The notes under the pieces are model-generated. The model was not told where the DNA came from. It saw only the letters and a list, made by a program, of their open reading frames with translations, and did no database searches. Source: Pseudomonas sp. Irchel s3f7 (GTDB lineage Bacteria; Pseudomonadota; Gammaproteobacteria; Pseudomonadales; Pseudomonadaceae). Taken from it: a stretch of DNA of 64,000 bases. Positions within the stretch are counted from its first letter, which is position 1. Each line of letters opens with the position of its first letter. The DNA lies in the NCBI RefSeq assembly GCF_900187615.1, contig NZ_FYDO01000002.1, positions 248,001-312,000 on the forward strand, given 5' to 3'. The position numbers and the translations under genes were made by a program. Of this stretch, positions 36,523 to 47,994 are shown one piece after another.

Positions 36523-36873
36523 AGACACTTTCTCACCAGGCTGCCTCTTATCGAGGCAAATTTCTTTTCAATTCAACTAGTTACCTTCCGCGCCGAACGT
36601 ACGCCAGCTTTGCGGGGGCAAAAGGGAGGTCATTGTACACACCGACACAGAGGCTCACAAATTTGACGACGAGATGTCGCAAATCTATGTCGCATTTGTG
36701 AAAGGTTTAAAGCGATACGCTGTGCTAGTCAAAACTTTTTTTAATTCTGACCGCAACGACTCAAAGACTACTGTGACGCAGACACCACAAGGCACGCAGT
36801 CTGTAGAGACGGCGCGCACTTGCAGAGATTTTGAGGTGCCTGGAGAGGCGGCCTGGGTAAGGCCGCCGAATCT
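36523..36873. other. gltB upstream region
   Basis: This is 351 bases between the damX-like stop and the gltB start. GGCGGCC-TTACCCA-GGCCGCC (36848-36868 read leftward) is a hairpin with no T tract, close to the damX-like stop. The rest is AT-richer and should hold the gltB promoter. I see no supported gene. Confidence 0.6.
36632..36660 (-). promoter_or_regulatory. Candidate gltB promoter
   Basis: Read leftward, TTGTGA (36660-36655) and TACAAT (36637-36632) are separated by 17 bases. The start codon is 110 bases downstream. It is a four-of-six and five-of-six match to sigma-70 boxes, so only plausible. Confidence 0.4.
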
Positions 36874-38466
36874 TCAGCGAGTTGTTGCCAGTTCCTGTTG
36901 GACGCTGGCGACAGTGCGAGGCCAAGGTTTACCAGCCTGAACCTTCGCTGGCAAGGCCTTGATGGCGGAAACGGCTGCATCACGATTGGAGAAATTGCCG
37001 TAAGTGATGACGTAAAGCGGCTTGCCGTTGAGGACTTTCTTGAAATAACGGTACTCGCCGCCCTGCTCTTTCACGAAGCTTTGCGCGCTCGCTTCAGAGC
37101 TGGTGCCGAGGATCTGCACCACGTAGTTGCCCGGCGCCTGACCGGCATACCAGGTACCGCCAGCGGCCTTGGCGGCAGGCGCGGTTTTCTCGGCAGGCTT
37201 GGCTGCGGCGACGGCCGGTTTGGCAGGCGCTGGAGCAGGCTTGGCGGCAGGCGCCGGAACCGGTGCCGGCTTGGCTGTAGCGACTTGAGTCGGCGCAGGT
37301 GTCGGCTTGGCCGCTGGCGTCGGCGCAGCACCGGCCGTAACGCCCGCTGGCGGCGCAACCGTGGTCACGGTTGGCGGTGTATCGCTCGAACCTTCAAGCG
37401 GCACACCATCATCGCCTTCGGTGATGCCACCCGCCGCTTCGGCCAGCGGGCCACGCATGACCGGCTGCGAGTTACCGACCAACGGCAAAGGCATCGGCTG
37501 CGTGTTGCCGGCGAATTCGACGGACGGAGCGCCATCGCTCGATTGTGGCGCGCCCTGGCCGAGTGGCAATTGCGCCTGTTCGTTGGCCGGCGCACCGGTG
37601 CTCGGTGCTTTGCTGCGACCTGGCATCAACCAGGCGGCGGCTACCGCGACCACGACGACGGCGGAAATCGCCAATACGTGTTTCTTCGGCATATTGAACC
37701 CCATTTTTGGACGCTTCACCGCTGAGCGGCTGGCAATCATGGCTTCGATCATTGCATCGCGGGCGACCTGGTTGATGTTGCCAGGCCAACCGTCGGAGCT
37801 TTCGTGAATATCAGAGATCTGTTGCGCGGTGAAAAGTTCGATACCCCGACCCGCACCCTCAAGGCGCTGATCCAGATATTCGCGGGTCTCTTCTTCGGTG
37901 TAAGGCTGCAGCTCGATGACGTGGAAGCGTTCTTCCTCAAGGTGCAACGCATCAAGCTGAGCAATCAGCGACGACTCACCGAACAGGAACACATGTGGGC
38001 GACCTTCCGGCGCGCCGGCAGCCAGGCCCATCAAGGCTTCAAGCGCGGACTCGTCGAGCTGCTCGGCATCATCCACCAGCAGGTAGACTTCCTGCCCGGT
38101 AAGGGCAAGTTGCACCACCTGGGCCAGGATTGCGTCGATTTCGGCGTGCGCCACGTCCAGCGCCTGGGCCACCTGGCGCAGGACACCCGCCGCATCACCG
38201 GCACCACGGGCGGAAACCACCACGCTCTGCACCGTTTGCTTGTTGGTACTGGCCACGAGGGCCTGGCGCAGCAGGGTCTTGCCACTGCCCTGCGGGCCAG
38301 TGACGACCAGCAACAACTGGCTGTAACGCGCCAGATGATGCAGTTGCCCCAGTACCGGTTTGCGCTGGGCCGGGAAGAATTTGAAGCCAGGAACCCGCGG
38401 AGCAAAAGGGTCATGACTCAATTGGAAATGGCCGAGGAACGCCTCGTCGGCATGCAAACTAGTCAT
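36874..38466 (-). CDS. DamX-like AAA ATPase with SPOR domain
   Basis: This encodes 530 residues. Walker A is GPQGSGKTLL (about residues 57-66) and LLVDDAEQLD is the Walker B-like strand, giving an ExeA-type AAA domain to about residue 250. A single membrane helix lies near 260-280 (VLAISAVVVVAVAAAWLM). A long Ala/Pro/Lys linker with PAPAPAAKPAPAPAK-like repeats follows, then a SPOR domain (about 450-525) that binds denuded septal peptidoglycan. It is probably a cell-division protein of the DamX type. It is downstream of aroB with 10 bases between. Confidence 0.85.
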   Translation of the reverse strand: MTSLHADEAFLGHFQLSHDPFAPRVPGFKFFPAQRKPVLGQLHHLARYSQLLLVVTGPQGSGKTLLRQALVASTNKQTVQSVVVSARGAGDAAGVLRQVAQALDVAHAEIDAILAQVVQLALTGQEVYLLVDDAEQLDESALEALMGLAAGAPEGRPHVFLFGESSLIAQLDALHLEEERFHVIELQPYTEEETREYLDQRLEGAGRGIELFTAQQISDIHESSDGWPGNINQVARDAMIEAMIASRSAVKRPKMGFNMPKKHVLAISAVVVVAVAAAWLMPGRSKAPSTGAPANEQAQLPLGQGAPQSSDGAPSVEFAGNTQPMPLPLVGNSQPVMRGPLAEAAGGITEGDDGVPLEGSSDTPPTVTTVAPPAGVTAGAAPTPAAKPTPAPTQVATAKPAPVPAPAAKPAPAPAKPAVAAAKPAEKTAPAAKAAGGTWYAGQAPGNYVVQILGTSSEASAQSFVKEQGGEYRYFKKVLNGKPLYVITYGNFSNRDAAVSAIKALPAKVQAGKPWPRTVASVQQELATTR

Positions 38467-38476
38467 CTCGATCTTA

Positions 38477-39577
38477 TTAACCTTTAAGCTGAGCCAGGGC
38501 GCGGTAATCCGCTCCCAGCGTGGCCTGTAGAACCTCTTTCGGATAATCGTCGGTCACCACCGCTTCGCCCATTTGGCGCAGCAGCACCAGGCGCAAACGA
38601 CCGTCGATCACTTTTTTATCAATTGCCATATGTTCGAGGAAATCGGCTTCGCTCATCTCTTCTGGCGGGACAACCGGCAACCCGGCACGCTGGAACAGGC
38701 GAATGCCGCGATCGCGTTCCTGCTCACTGATCCAGCCCAGACGCGCGGACATTTCCAGAGCCATTACGGTGCCAGCAGCGACCGCTTCCCCATGGAGCCA
38801 GACACCATAGCCCATGTGGGTTTCGATGGCGTGACCGAAAGTGTGCCCCAGGTTCAACGTGGCGCGAACACCCGTCTCCTTTTCATCGGCACCGACCACC
38901 GCCGCCTTGGCCGCGCAAGAGCGCTCGATGGCATAGGTCAGGGCTTGTTGATCCAGATTGCGCAGGCGGTCGACGTTGTCTTCGAGCCAGGTCAGGAACG
39001 GCTCGTCGCAGATCAAACCGTACTTGATGACTTCCGCCAGGCCAGCTGAGAGCTCACGGGCCGGCAGGGTATTGAGGCTGGCGGTATCGATCAGCACTAC
39101 GTTCGGCTGATAGAAGGCGCCGACCATGTTTTTGCCCAGCGGGTGGTTGATCCCGGTCTTGCCACCCACGGAAGAGTCGACTTGCGACAACAGCGTGGTC
39201 GGGACCTGAATGAAATCGACGCCACGCTGATAGCAGGCTGCCGCGAAACCGGCCATGTCGCCGATCACGCCGCCACCGAGGGCGATCACCGTGGTGCGAC
39301 GGTCGTGACGCGCAGTCAGCAGGCCATCAAAAATCAGTTGCAGGGTTTCCCAGGTCTTGAAGGCTTCGCCATCGGGAAGCACCACGGAGATCACCGAGAA
39401 TTGCGACAGGCTGCGGGTCAGACGTTCAAGATAAAGCGGCGCAACGGTTTCGTTGGAGATGATCGCCACTTGCCGTCCGCGAATGTGCGGGGCCAGCAGC
39501 TCAGGCTGATCCAACAAACCTTCGCCAATATGAATCGGGTAGCTGCGCTCGCCTAGATCGACCTTGAGTGTCTGCAT
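38477..39577 (-). CDS. aroB: 3-dehydroquinate synthase
   Basis: This encodes 366 residues. [20 protein letters not shown] is the NAD-binding glycine loop, [17 protein letters not shown] binds substrate, and the His residues of [11 protein letters not shown] bind zinc. It catalyses the second step of the shikimate pathway. Gene order aroK-aroB-damX-like is the usual proteobacterial one. The spacing to aroK is about 150 bases without a clear terminator. Confidence 0.97.
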   Translation of the reverse strand: MQTLKVDLGERSYPIHIGEGLLDQPELLAPHIRGRQVAIISNETVAPLYLERLTRSLSQFSVISVVLPDGEAFKTWETLQLIFDGLLTARHDRRTTVIALGGGVIGDMAGFAAACYQRGVDFIQVPTTLLSQVDSSVGGKTGINHPLGKNMVGAFYQPNVVLIDTASLNTLPARELSAGLAEVIKYGLICDEPFLTWLEDNVDRLRNLDQQALTYAIERSCAAKAAVVGADEKETGVRATLNLGHTFGHAIETHMGYGVWLHGEAVAAGTVMALEMSARLGWISEQERDRGIRLFQRAGLPVVPPEEMSEADFLEHMAIDKKVIDGRLRLVLLRQMGEAVVTDDYPKEVLQATLGADYRALAQLKG

Positions 39578-39728
39578 GTGTCCCCACAGTGAAGATGAAA
39601 TCAGGCGTCTTGCCTTGGGTTAACGAATGTCCACGGCGTTTGCTGGTATGACGCCAATCGCAAGCCGTCCGCCACAACCTTGAGCGGTCATGGCAGGACG
39701 CCGAGGATAGCGCATTTCGAGCGGCGTT

Positions 39729-40247
39729 TTAACGGGGCGGCAGCTGCTGCAAACGCTCGAGAATATCCAGCACGACCATTCGCGGAGGCCGCTCATCGGT
39801 TTCGACCACCAGATCGGCGATCTCCCGATAAAGCGGATCGCGGATGGCCAGCAGATCCCGAAGGGTCTTGGCCGGATCGGCGGTGCGCAACAGCGGTCGA
39901 TTGCGGTCGCGGGCCGTGCGGCCGACCTGCTGCTCGACAGAGGCATGCAGATAAACCACCCGTCCACCGGCGTGCAGCGCCCGCCGATTGGCTTCGCGCA
40001 TGACTGCGCCACCACCGGTCGCCAGCACCACACCGTCGTAATCGCACAATTCGGCAATCATTGCCTCCTCGCGATCACGAAAGCCCGGTTCGCCTTCCTT
40101 ATCGAAAATCCATGGGATATTGGCGCCCGTGCGTAATTCAATTTCCTTATCGGAATCTTTGAATGGCAAGCGCAACTCTTTGGCCAGCAATCGGCCGATG
40201 GTGCTTTTTCCAGCGCCCATCGGTCCTACAAGAATCAAATTTCGCAC
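39729..40247 (-). CDS. aroK: Shikimate kinase
   Basis: This encodes 172 residues from GTG 40247. Walker A is [11 protein letters not shown], and FKDSDKEIE holds the substrate-binding Asp. [11 protein letters not shown] is the GGG loop, and the RNRPLLR lid Arg is present. It phosphorylates shikimate. It sits 4 bases after pilQ on the same strand, so it can be read from the pil operon. Confidence 0.96.
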   Translation of the reverse strand: MRNLILVGPMGAGKSTIGRLLAKELRLPFKDSDKEIELRTGANIPWIFDKEGEPGFRDREEAMIAELCDYDGVVLATGGGAVMREANRRALHAGGRVVYLHASVEQQVGRTARDRNRPLLRTADPAKTLRDLLAIRDPLYREIADLVVETDERPPRMVVLDILERLQQLPPR

Positions 40248-40251
40248 AGAA

Positions 40252-42318
40252 TCAACGACTCACAGCAATCGCCTGGTTATTCATGATACGCGGTGTGAGA
40301 AACACCAACAGCTCGGATTTTTTCTCCGAAACCACGTCACGCCGGAAAAGGCGGCCAAGATACGGCACATCGCCAAGAAATGGCACCTTATCTACAACCT
40401 TGCTCTGAGTATTTGAGAAAACACCACCAATGACGATGGTCTCGCCATCGTTGACCAGGACCTTGGCGTTGACCTCGTTTTTCTTGATCGGCGGCACGTC
40501 CTGGACCATGTTCAGGTAATCCGGCTCGTCCTTGGTGACCTTGACCTCCATGATGATCCGGTTGTCCGGCGTGATCTGCGGCGTCACCTCCAGCGACAGC
40601 GACGCCTCCTTGAAGGACACCGACGTAGCGCCGCTGGAGCTGGCTTCCTGATAAGGAATCTCGGTGCCCTTGAGGATTTTTGCGGTTTCCTTGTCGGACG
40701 TGACCACCTTGGGTTGCGAGACAATTTCGCCGTTGCCGGTCTTCTCCATGGCGGTCAGTTCAAGGTCCAGCAAGACGTTATCGGTAATGAACGCAATGCC
40801 GATTCCCGAGGTATTTGCCGCAGCCCCCAAGTCGACGAACGGTGTATTGGTGCTGGTACTGCCGGGCGTACCGATGGTCGACGAACCGTTGACGCCATTG
40901 CTGACGCCGGAGGTGTTCCAGTTACCTTTGTTTTGTATCGAACCACCCCAGCGCACCCCGAGACTCTTGTCATAGTCGACGTTGGCTTCGACGATCCGCG
41001 CCTCGATCATCACCTGACGTACCGGAATATCCAGTTGCGCGACGATGCGACGCAATTCGTCGAGACGGTCCTGAGTCTGGTAGGCAATGATGTTGTTGGT
41101 GCGCTCATCGACGGTGATAGAACCCCGCTCGTCGGCTTTCGCCTCGGCATTGGTCACCGACTGGAACAGCTTGGCGATATCGGCGGCCTTGGCGTAATTG
41201 ACCTGCAACAGCTCCCGGCGCAACGGCGCGAGATCGGCGATCTGCTTTTGCGATTCGAGCTCCTGACGTTCGCGGGCGGCAATTTCGTCGGCCGGCGCAA
41301 CGAGCAGGACATTGCCAACCTTGCGCTTATCCAGCCCCTTGGTTTTCAGCACCAGATCCAGCGCCTGATCCCACGGAACGTTCTGCAAGCGCAAGGTAAT
41401 GCCGCCTTGTACGGTGTCGCTGGCCACCAGGTTGAGGTTGGTGAAATCGGCGATCAATTGCAGGACTGAGCGCACATCGATGTCCTGAAAGTTCAGCGAG
41501 AGCTTCTCCCCGCTGTAGGGCCGATTGGTATTGCGCTTTTGCAGGTCGTCGACAGTCATCGGACGGATGCTGACCGTAAGCTTGTTATCGGTCTGATAGG
41601 TCGAGTATTCGAAGGCCCCGCTGGGTTCAATGCTGATGGTTGCCCGATCGCCGGTCGCACTGGCCTTGACGAACTGCACGGGTGTAGCGAAATCCTTCAC
41701 ATCCAGCCGTACGCGCAATGGCTCAGGCAGTCGCGTCCGGGCAAACCCGAGGAGGATTTTGCCGTCGCGCTCCTGAATGTCGGGAGCCATCGACGGATCC
41801 GACAAGTCGATCACGACATTGCCTTCACCCTGGGTCCCGCGCTGAAAATCCACGCCACGAATGGCTTTGCCTGCGGGCGCAGTATTTCGTGCCGGGCTTG
41901 ATGCAGCAGCGGGGGCCCGCTGTGAGACCAGGGGTCTGACCTCTTGCCCGACCACGACGAACAGATCGTTGCCTTCGATCCGTGAATCGTACGGCGACAG
42001 TTGGTTCAGGTTAATGATCAGCCGCGTACGATCCTTGGCCTCGACGACCGTGGCGCTGCGGGCATTGCCACCACCCAGGTCATGGGTCTTGGTGGCGAGC
42101 TGACTGACAACGCCCGGCATGTCCAGCGCGATTCGGGCGGGTGATTCTGTCGTGTAGCCCTGAGGAACCGGAGGCGGCCCATCGAATGACAACTTCAACT
42201 CAACGCGCCCCCCTGGCAGCGCGTCGACATCCAGCGCTTTGAGGCTGGCCGCTTGTACCATCGGCGACAACATCGCTATCCATAGCGAAAGACCGAGGGT
42301 GGAAAAAATCCTGTTCAT
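40252..42318 (-). CDS. pilQ: Type IV pilus secretin PilQ
   Basis: This encodes 688 residues. A signal peptide (about 1-23) is followed by AMIN-type domains that bind peptidoglycan (about 30-250). A secretin N0 domain follows ([20 protein letters not shown]), then N1 and the secretin core ending [16 protein letters not shown]. It forms the outer-membrane pore for the type IV pilus. It is the last of pilMNOPQ. Confidence 0.97.
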   Translation of the reverse strand: MNRIFSTLGLSLWIAMLSPMVQAASLKALDVDALPGGRVELKLSFDGPPPVPQGYTTESPARIALDMPGVVSQLATKTHDLGGGNARSATVVEAKDRTRLIINLNQLSPYDSRIEGNDLFVVVGQEVRPLVSQRAPAAASSPARNTAPAGKAIRGVDFQRGTQGEGNVVIDLSDPSMAPDIQERDGKILLGFARTRLPEPLRVRLDVKDFATPVQFVKASATGDRATISIEPSGAFEYSTYQTDNKLTVSIRPMTVDDLQKRNTNRPYSGEKLSLNFQDIDVRSVLQLIADFTNLNLVASDTVQGGITLRLQNVPWDQALDLVLKTKGLDKRKVGNVLLVAPADEIAARERQELESQKQIADLAPLRRELLQVNYAKAADIAKLFQSVTNAEAKADERGSITVDERTNNIIAYQTQDRLDELRRIVAQLDIPVRQVMIEARIVEANVDYDKSLGVRWGGSIQNKGNWNTSGVSNGVNGSSTIGTPGSTSTNTPFVDLGAAANTSGIGIAFITDNVLLDLELTAMEKTGNGEIVSQPKVVTSDKETAKILKGTEIPYQEASSSGATSVSFKEASLSLEVTPQITPDNRIIMEVKVTKDEPDYLNMVQDVPPIKKNEVNAKVLVNDGETIVIGGVFSNTQSKVVDKVPFLGDVPYLGRLFRRDVVSEKKSELLVFLTPRIMNNQAIAVSR

Positions 42319-42331
42319 TATTTTTGTTCCA

Positions 42332-42856
42332 CTATGAGTGCTCTTTCAAAGGGAGGGTCCGGGGTCGCTCCAGCCACGCGCCCTCACCGTCCGGGACGAT
42401 TTCGATCACATCGACTTGCGAGCTGCTGATGGCGACTATCCGTCCGTCGTTGCGCCCCAGGTAATCGCCGACTTTCAGTCGATGCACACCCCCCGCCCCG
42501 CGCAGCAACGCAAAAGAGCCCGCTGCATTGGAGAGGGTGCCGACCATTTCGAATTGCTCGATGTTGAAACCTTCGAGGTATTGCTTGACCCGATCAGGGT
42601 CGGGGCTGACGTTGCGAGAGCCCTGTTTCTGACCCGCCCGATCGATTCGCACCTGCTGCGAAAACGGGCTTCGCAGGTTCCCGGCGCTGTAAGTGAATAC
42701 CGGGTAAGACCGGGATGTCGGCGCTGGTTCAATCTTGCCCGGCGCACTCGAGCGCATTTGGTTCATGTACGCATCCAGGTCAGCGACGTCATCATCGCCA
42801 CCACACCCGCCGAGTACACCCAACAGCAGGACAATCGCCAGATTACGCAGGCTCAT
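42332..42856 (-). CDS. pilP: Type IV pilus lipoprotein PilP
   Basis: This encodes 174 residues. The lipobox is LLGVLGGC, followed by a flexible region and a small beta domain (GTLSNAAGSFALLRGAGGVH, KVGDYLGRNDGRI). It ties PilN/PilO to PilQ. The start overlaps the pilO stop by 4 bases. Confidence 0.95.
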   Translation of the reverse strand: MSLRNLAIVLLLGVLGGCGGDDDVADLDAYMNQMRSSAPGKIEPAPTSRSYPVFTYSAGNLRSPFSQQVRIDRAGQKQGSRNVSPDPDRVKQYLEGFNIEQFEMVGTLSNAAGSFALLRGAGGVHRLKVGDYLGRNDGRIVAISSSQVDVIEIVPDGEGAWLERPRTLPLKEHS

Positions 42857-43476
42857 TGCGCCAACCCCTTGCCGTTGTCGCGATACGTTTTGGCCTGAAT
42901 GCTCATGCGCAACTTCGTCCCGCCCTCGGGATTGACCGGTGCAAGCTCGAAGTCATGCAAGGTGACGATTCGAGGCAAGCGCGCCACGCCGCTGACGAAC
43001 ATCGCAAGATCGTGATAACCACCGGTGACGGTGATCTGGATCGGCAATTCGATGTAAAACGGCCGGGAGACTTCCGGCAGCAGTTTGATTTCTTCGAACT
43101 CCAGGCCGCTGTCCAGGCCGGTACGCGTGATGTCTTCAAGCAGACCGGGCACTTCGGTGTCGCTGGGCAATTGCCGTAACAGCACGCTGAAGGCGTCCTC
43201 CATTTCCTCCATCTGCCGGGTATAGGGCTGCAGATTCGCGGCCATACGCGATTTGGCCGCAAACTGTTCCTTGAGCAGCAACTCTTGCTCGCGCTTCAGA
43301 TCAAGCTGCCCCTCCAGCTCGCTGATGGAAAAGCTATAGCCCACTGCCAGCACCAGAATCATCAGCAAGCAGGCCACCAGGACTTTGATTGCCGGGGGCC
43401 AGGAGCCGATGTTGCTGCTGTCCAGATCGTTGATGTCGATTTTTCGCAACCCGTCGAACCACTCCGAGAGACTCAT
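42853..43476 (-). CDS. pilO: Type IV pilus inner-membrane protein PilO
   Basis: This encodes 207 residues. One membrane helix (about 30-50, ACLLMILVLAVGYSFSI) is followed by a coiled coil and a ferredoxin-like domain. It pairs with PilN in the alignment complex. It overlaps pilN and pilP by 4 bases each. Confidence 0.95.
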   Translation of the reverse strand: MSLSEWFDGLRKIDINDLDSSNIGSWPPAIKVLVACLLMILVLAVGYSFSISELEGQLDLKREQELLLKEQFAAKSRMAANLQPYTRQMEEMEDAFSVLLRQLPSDTEVPGLLEDITRTGLDSGLEFEEIKLLPEVSRPFYIELPIQITVTGGYHDLAMFVSGVARLPRIVTLHDFELAPVNPEGGTKLRMSIQAKTYRDNGKGLAQ

Positions 43477-44038
43477 TCTCCCGCCTCCGGCGATGCGGGC
43501 TGAACCTGACGCACGGTCAGTTGAAAGACGCTGGCCTGATCAACCCGACCGACCGCGCTCGCCTTGACCTCGGTCAAGCTCGGCGCATCGAACCAGTCCG
43601 AAGCGTCCAGGTTACGCATCAGGTCAGAAACCCGATGGTTGGACTCCGCTGCGCCAGTGATGGACAGCACCTTGCCGGCCATTTTGACTTCGGTGAAATA
43701 CACACCGTCGGGCAAGGTGCGGGTCAACTGGTCAAAGACGCGCCCGTTGATCGAGCGATTGCCTTGCAGGTCCTGGATGATGCGCATGCGTTCGACCAAT
43801 TGCTGGCGACGCTCCTTGAGATCGCTGATCTGTTTGATCCGCTCATCGACCGTCGCTATTTGCTTGCCGATGTAATCATTGCGGGCGACTTGCCGCTCGA
43901 CAGCGCCACTGATGATCTGATTCGCAACCGCTACGGTACCAGCGGCCCCCATCAGCACGGCAACCAGAACGCCTAAAAAGCGCCTGCGACGGATTTCACG
44001 CTGCTCTTCGCGCCAAGGTAAAAGATTGATGCGCGCCA

Positions 44039-44039
<1 letters not shown>
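43473..44039 (-). CDS. pilN: Type IV pilus inner-membrane protein PilN
   Basis: This encodes 188 residues. The N-terminal MARINLLPWREEQREIRRRR is the INLLPW motif that binds PilM. A membrane helix (about 22-44) and a periplasmic coiled coil follow. The start shares one base with the pilM stop. Confidence 0.96.
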
Positions 44040-45130
<1,091 letters not shown>

Positions 45131-45189
45131 TTACGGACTCTGCAATGTCCATTGCGTTCAACCCGCCCGTCTTGACAGCTGTGCAAATG

Positions 45190-45218
45190 ACGCTGCCCGA
45201 CAGAAAAATGCTTATAAT
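45190..45218 (+). promoter_or_regulatory. Candidate ponA promoter
   Basis: A perfect TATAAT lies at 45213-45218, about 100 bases before the start codon. The expected -35 area (45190-45195) matches poorly. A TTGACA at 45172-45177 is 35 bases away, too far to pair with it. Confidence 0.35.
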
Positions 45219-45316
45219 GCCCAGCGTTTTTTTTCGCATTTGCTCAAGCGTGGTTCGTTTCCTTTACCCTGAACCCTGATGCCCAATTCATTTTTTGCCC
45301 TGGATATCCCAAAGCC

Positions 45317-47758
45317 TTGATTCGTCTGCTGAAGTTTTTCGGTTGGTCCATCGTCGCGGTTTTCTGCGGACTCCTTCTGGGTCTGAGCGGGGCGTTTCTC
45401 TACCTTAGCCCTGGATTACCCTCCGTGGAGGCCCTGCGAAGCATCCAGTTGCAGATTCCCCTGCGCGTCTACAGCAGCGACGACAAGTTGATCGCAGAGT
45501 TTGGCGAAATGCGCCGTACTCCGATCCGTTTCGCCGACATTCCCCCCAATTTCATTAATGCGTTACTAAGTGCTGAAGACGATAACTTCGCCAACCACTA
45601 CGGCGTCGATCCGAGCAGCCTGATGCGTGCCGCGACCCAATTGATCAAAAGCGGACACATTCAGTCCGGCGGCAGCACCATCACCATGCAGGTCGCGAAG
45701 AACTTCTTCCTGACCAGCGAACGCAGCTTCTCGCGCAAAACCACCGAAATCCTTTTGGCCCTGCAGATCGAACGACAGCTGACCAAGGACGAGATCCTTG
45801 AGCTATACGTCAACAAGATCTACCTGGGTAACCGCGCCTACGGTATCGAGGCGGCGGCGCAGGTTTATTACGGCAAGTCGATCCGCGACGTCAGCCTGGC
45901 GCAGATGGCAATGATCGCCGGCCTGCCAAAAGCACCGTCGCGCTTCAACCCGTTGGCCAACCCGGCCCGCAGCAAGGAACGTCGCGACTGGATCCTGGGC
46001 CGCATGTACAAGCTCGGTAAAATCACCGAAGCCGACTACACCACCGCCGTCAACGAACCGCTGAACGCCAGTTATCACGTGCCGACACCGGAAGTGAACG
46101 CGCCGTACATCGCTGAAATGGCCCGCGCCGAAATGGTCGGCCGCTACGGCAGCGACGCCTACACCGAAGGTTTCCGCGTTACCACCACGGTACCGAGCAA
46201 CCTTCAGGAACTGGCCAACACCGCCCTCCACGAAGGCCTGATAACTTACGACCGGCGCCATGGCTACCGTGGTCCGGAATCGCGTCTGCCGGGCAAGACT
46301 CGCGAAGCCTGGGCAACGGAATTGACCAAGCAGCGCACCATCAGCAGCCTTGAGCCGGCCATCGTGACCCAGGTCGACAAGAACGGCCTGCAAGTACTGA
46401 CCCGCACTGGCCAGGAAACTGTCAGCTGGGACACCATGAAATGGGCTCGCCCATTCCTGAACACCAACAGCATGGGCCCCAATCCGAAGCAGCCTTCGGA
46501 CGTGGCGCAGGTTGGCGACCTGATTCGCGTGCAGCGCCAGCCGGACAATTCACTGAAATTCAGTCAGATTCCACAGGCTCAGGGCGCGCTGGTCTCCCTT
46601 GATCCGCAGAACGGCGCGATTCGTTCGCTGGTCGGTGGTTTCGCCTTCGAGCAGAGCAATTACAACCGCGCCATGCAGGCCAAGCGCCAGCCCGGATCGA
46701 GCTTCAAACCGTTCGTCTACAGTGCAGCGCTGGACAGCGGCTACACCGCTTCCAGCCTGGTCAACGACGCGCCGATCGTGTTCGTTGACGAGTACCTGGA
46801 CAAGGTCTGGCGCCCGAAGAACGACACCAACACGTTCCTTGGCCCGATCCGCCTGCGTGAAGCGCTCTACAAGTCGCGCAACCTGGTATCGATTCGCTTG
46901 CTGCAGGCGATGGGCGTTGGCAAGACCATTGACTACATCACCCGCTTTGGCTTCAACAAGCAGGATCTGCCGCCCAACCTGTCCCTGGCGCTGGGCACCG
47001 CAACCCTGACGCCTATGGAGATCGCCACCGGCTGGAGCACCTTCGCCAACGGCGGCTACAAGATCACCCCGTACATCATCGACAAGATCGAAAGCCGCAA
47101 CGGCGATACGCTGTTCCGCGCCAACCCGCCGAGCGTGCCTCAGGGTGGCGCTGCCAGCGACGGTATTGCCGTGCCAGCGACTGAAGCCATCACGGTCAAT
47201 GCAACCCCGAGCGAAATTCCTGGCACAACGCCCGCACCACAAACACCGGCCGTGGCCGAACGCATTGTCGATGGGCGCACCACGTACATCCTCAACAGCA
47301 TGCTCCAGGACGTCATAAAGCTCGGCACCGGTCGTCGCGCACTGGCGCTGGGCCGCTCCGACATCGCAGGCAAAACCGGTACGACCAACGAATCCAAGGA
47401 TGCCTGGTTCTCCGGCTACAACGCCGATTACGTGACCACGGTCTGGACCGGCTTCGACCAGCCTGAAAGCCTGGGGCGCAAGGAGTTCGGCGGTACCGTC
47501 GCATTGCCGATCTGGATCAACTACATGGGCGCCGCCCTCAAGGACAAGCCGCCACACACGCAAGCGGAGCCGGAAGGCCTTCTCAGCCTGCGGGTCGACC
47601 CGATCAGCGGGCGTGCAGCGAGCCCAGGCACGCCTGGGGCCTACTTCGAGCTGTTCAAGGCCGAGGACACGCCGCCATCGGTCAATGAACTGAGCAACGG
47701 CACAGCACCGGGCAGCCCACTGCCAGCGGACGAAGCGGCACCGATCGATTTGTTCTGA
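45317..47758 (+). CDS. ponA: Penicillin-binding protein 1A
   Basis: This encodes 813 residues starting with TTG 45317; no ATG or GTG fits as well, since the product then begins with RLLKFFGWS as in relatives. A membrane helix (about 10-32) precedes the glycosyltransferase domain (EDDNFANHYGVDPSSLMRA with its catalytic Glu). The OB-like domain and the transpeptidase domain follow: SSFK (serine nucleophile), then KTGTTN. It polymerises and cross-links peptidoglycan. It is the homologue of mrcA of E. coli. Confidence 0.96.
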   Translation: MIRLLKFFGWSIVAVFCGLLLGLSGAFLYLSPGLPSVEALRSIQLQIPLRVYSSDDKLIAEFGEMRRTPIRFADIPPNFINALLSAEDDNFANHYGVDPSSLMRAATQLIKSGHIQSGGSTITMQVAKNFFLTSERSFSRKTTEILLALQIERQLTKDEILELYVNKIYLGNRAYGIEAAAQVYYGKSIRDVSLAQMAMIAGLPKAPSRFNPLANPARSKERRDWILGRMYKLGKITEADYTTAVNEPLNASYHVPTPEVNAPYIAEMARAEMVGRYGSDAYTEGFRVTTTVPSNLQELANTALHEGLITYDRRHGYRGPESRLPGKTREAWATELTKQRTISSLEPAIVTQVDKNGLQVLTRTGQETVSWDTMKWARPFLNTNSMGPNPKQPSDVAQVGDLIRVQRQPDNSLKFSQIPQAQGALVSLDPQNGAIRSLVGGFAFEQSNYNRAMQAKRQPGSSFKPFVYSAALDSGYTASSLVNDAPIVFVDEYLDKVWRPKNDTNTFLGPIRLREALYKSRNLVSIRLLQAMGVGKTIDYITRFGFNKQDLPPNLSLALGTATLTPMEIATGWSTFANGGYKITPYIIDKIESRNGDTLFRANPPSVPQGGAASDGIAVPATEAITVNATPSEIPGTTPAPQTPAVAERIVDGRTTYILNSMLQDVIKLGTGRRALALGRSDIAGKTGTTNESKDAWFSGYNADYVTTVWTGFDQPESLGRKEFGGTVALPIWINYMGAALKDKPPHTQAEPEGLLSLRVDPISGRAASPGTPGAYFELFKAEDTPPSVNELSNGTAPGSPLPADEAAPIDLF

Positions 47759-47768
47759 TCCTGAGCCG

Positions 47769-47808
47769 CAAAAAAGCCCCGCCTTCGAGAGAAGTGCGGG
47801 GCTTTTTT
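47769..47808. terminator. Terminator after ponA
   Basis: AAAAAAGCCCCGC-CTTCGAGAGAAGT-GCGGGGCTTTTTT is a strong stem with T runs, 10 bases past the ponA stop. Confidence 0.9.
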
Positions 47809-47840
47809 ACCTGCCCTTTTTGTATCGCCTTAGCCGCCCC

Positions 47841-47906
47841 TTCGCTGGCAAGCCAGCGCCTACAAGGACCGCGTGCATCAGCAGGATGCTGGCTTGCCAG
47901 CGAAGA
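47841..47906. repeat. REP-type inverted repeat
   Basis: TTCGCTGGCAAGCCAGC (47841) and GCTGGCTTGCCAGCGAA (near 47888-47904) are inverted copies around a 30-base loop. Confidence 0.85.
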
Positions 47907-47939
47907 GACGCGCACAGCCAACACCAAAATCTCAGGCAC

Positions 47940-47974
47940 AAAAAAGCCCCGACACTCACGAGCCGGGGCTTTTG
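47940..47974 (-). terminator. Terminator after the malic-enzyme gene
   Basis: AAAAAAGCCCCGGC-TCGTGAGTGT-CGGGGCTTTTTT, read leftward, is a strong hairpin 21 bases after the malic-enzyme stop. Confidence 0.88.
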
Positions 47975-47994
47975 GGTTGAAGCGCTACAACGAC

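Noticed and set aside
32233..36666. Long open frame antisense to gltB
   Set aside because: It mirrors the codon bias of gltB on the other strand, has no family features, and gltB is certain.
36674..36940. Small open frame between gltB and the damX-like gene
   Set aside because: It has no ribosome site, unusual composition and overlap with the end of the damX-like gene.
45172..45218. TTGACA with TATAAT as one promoter
   Set aside because: The spacing is 35 bases, far beyond the usual 16-18.
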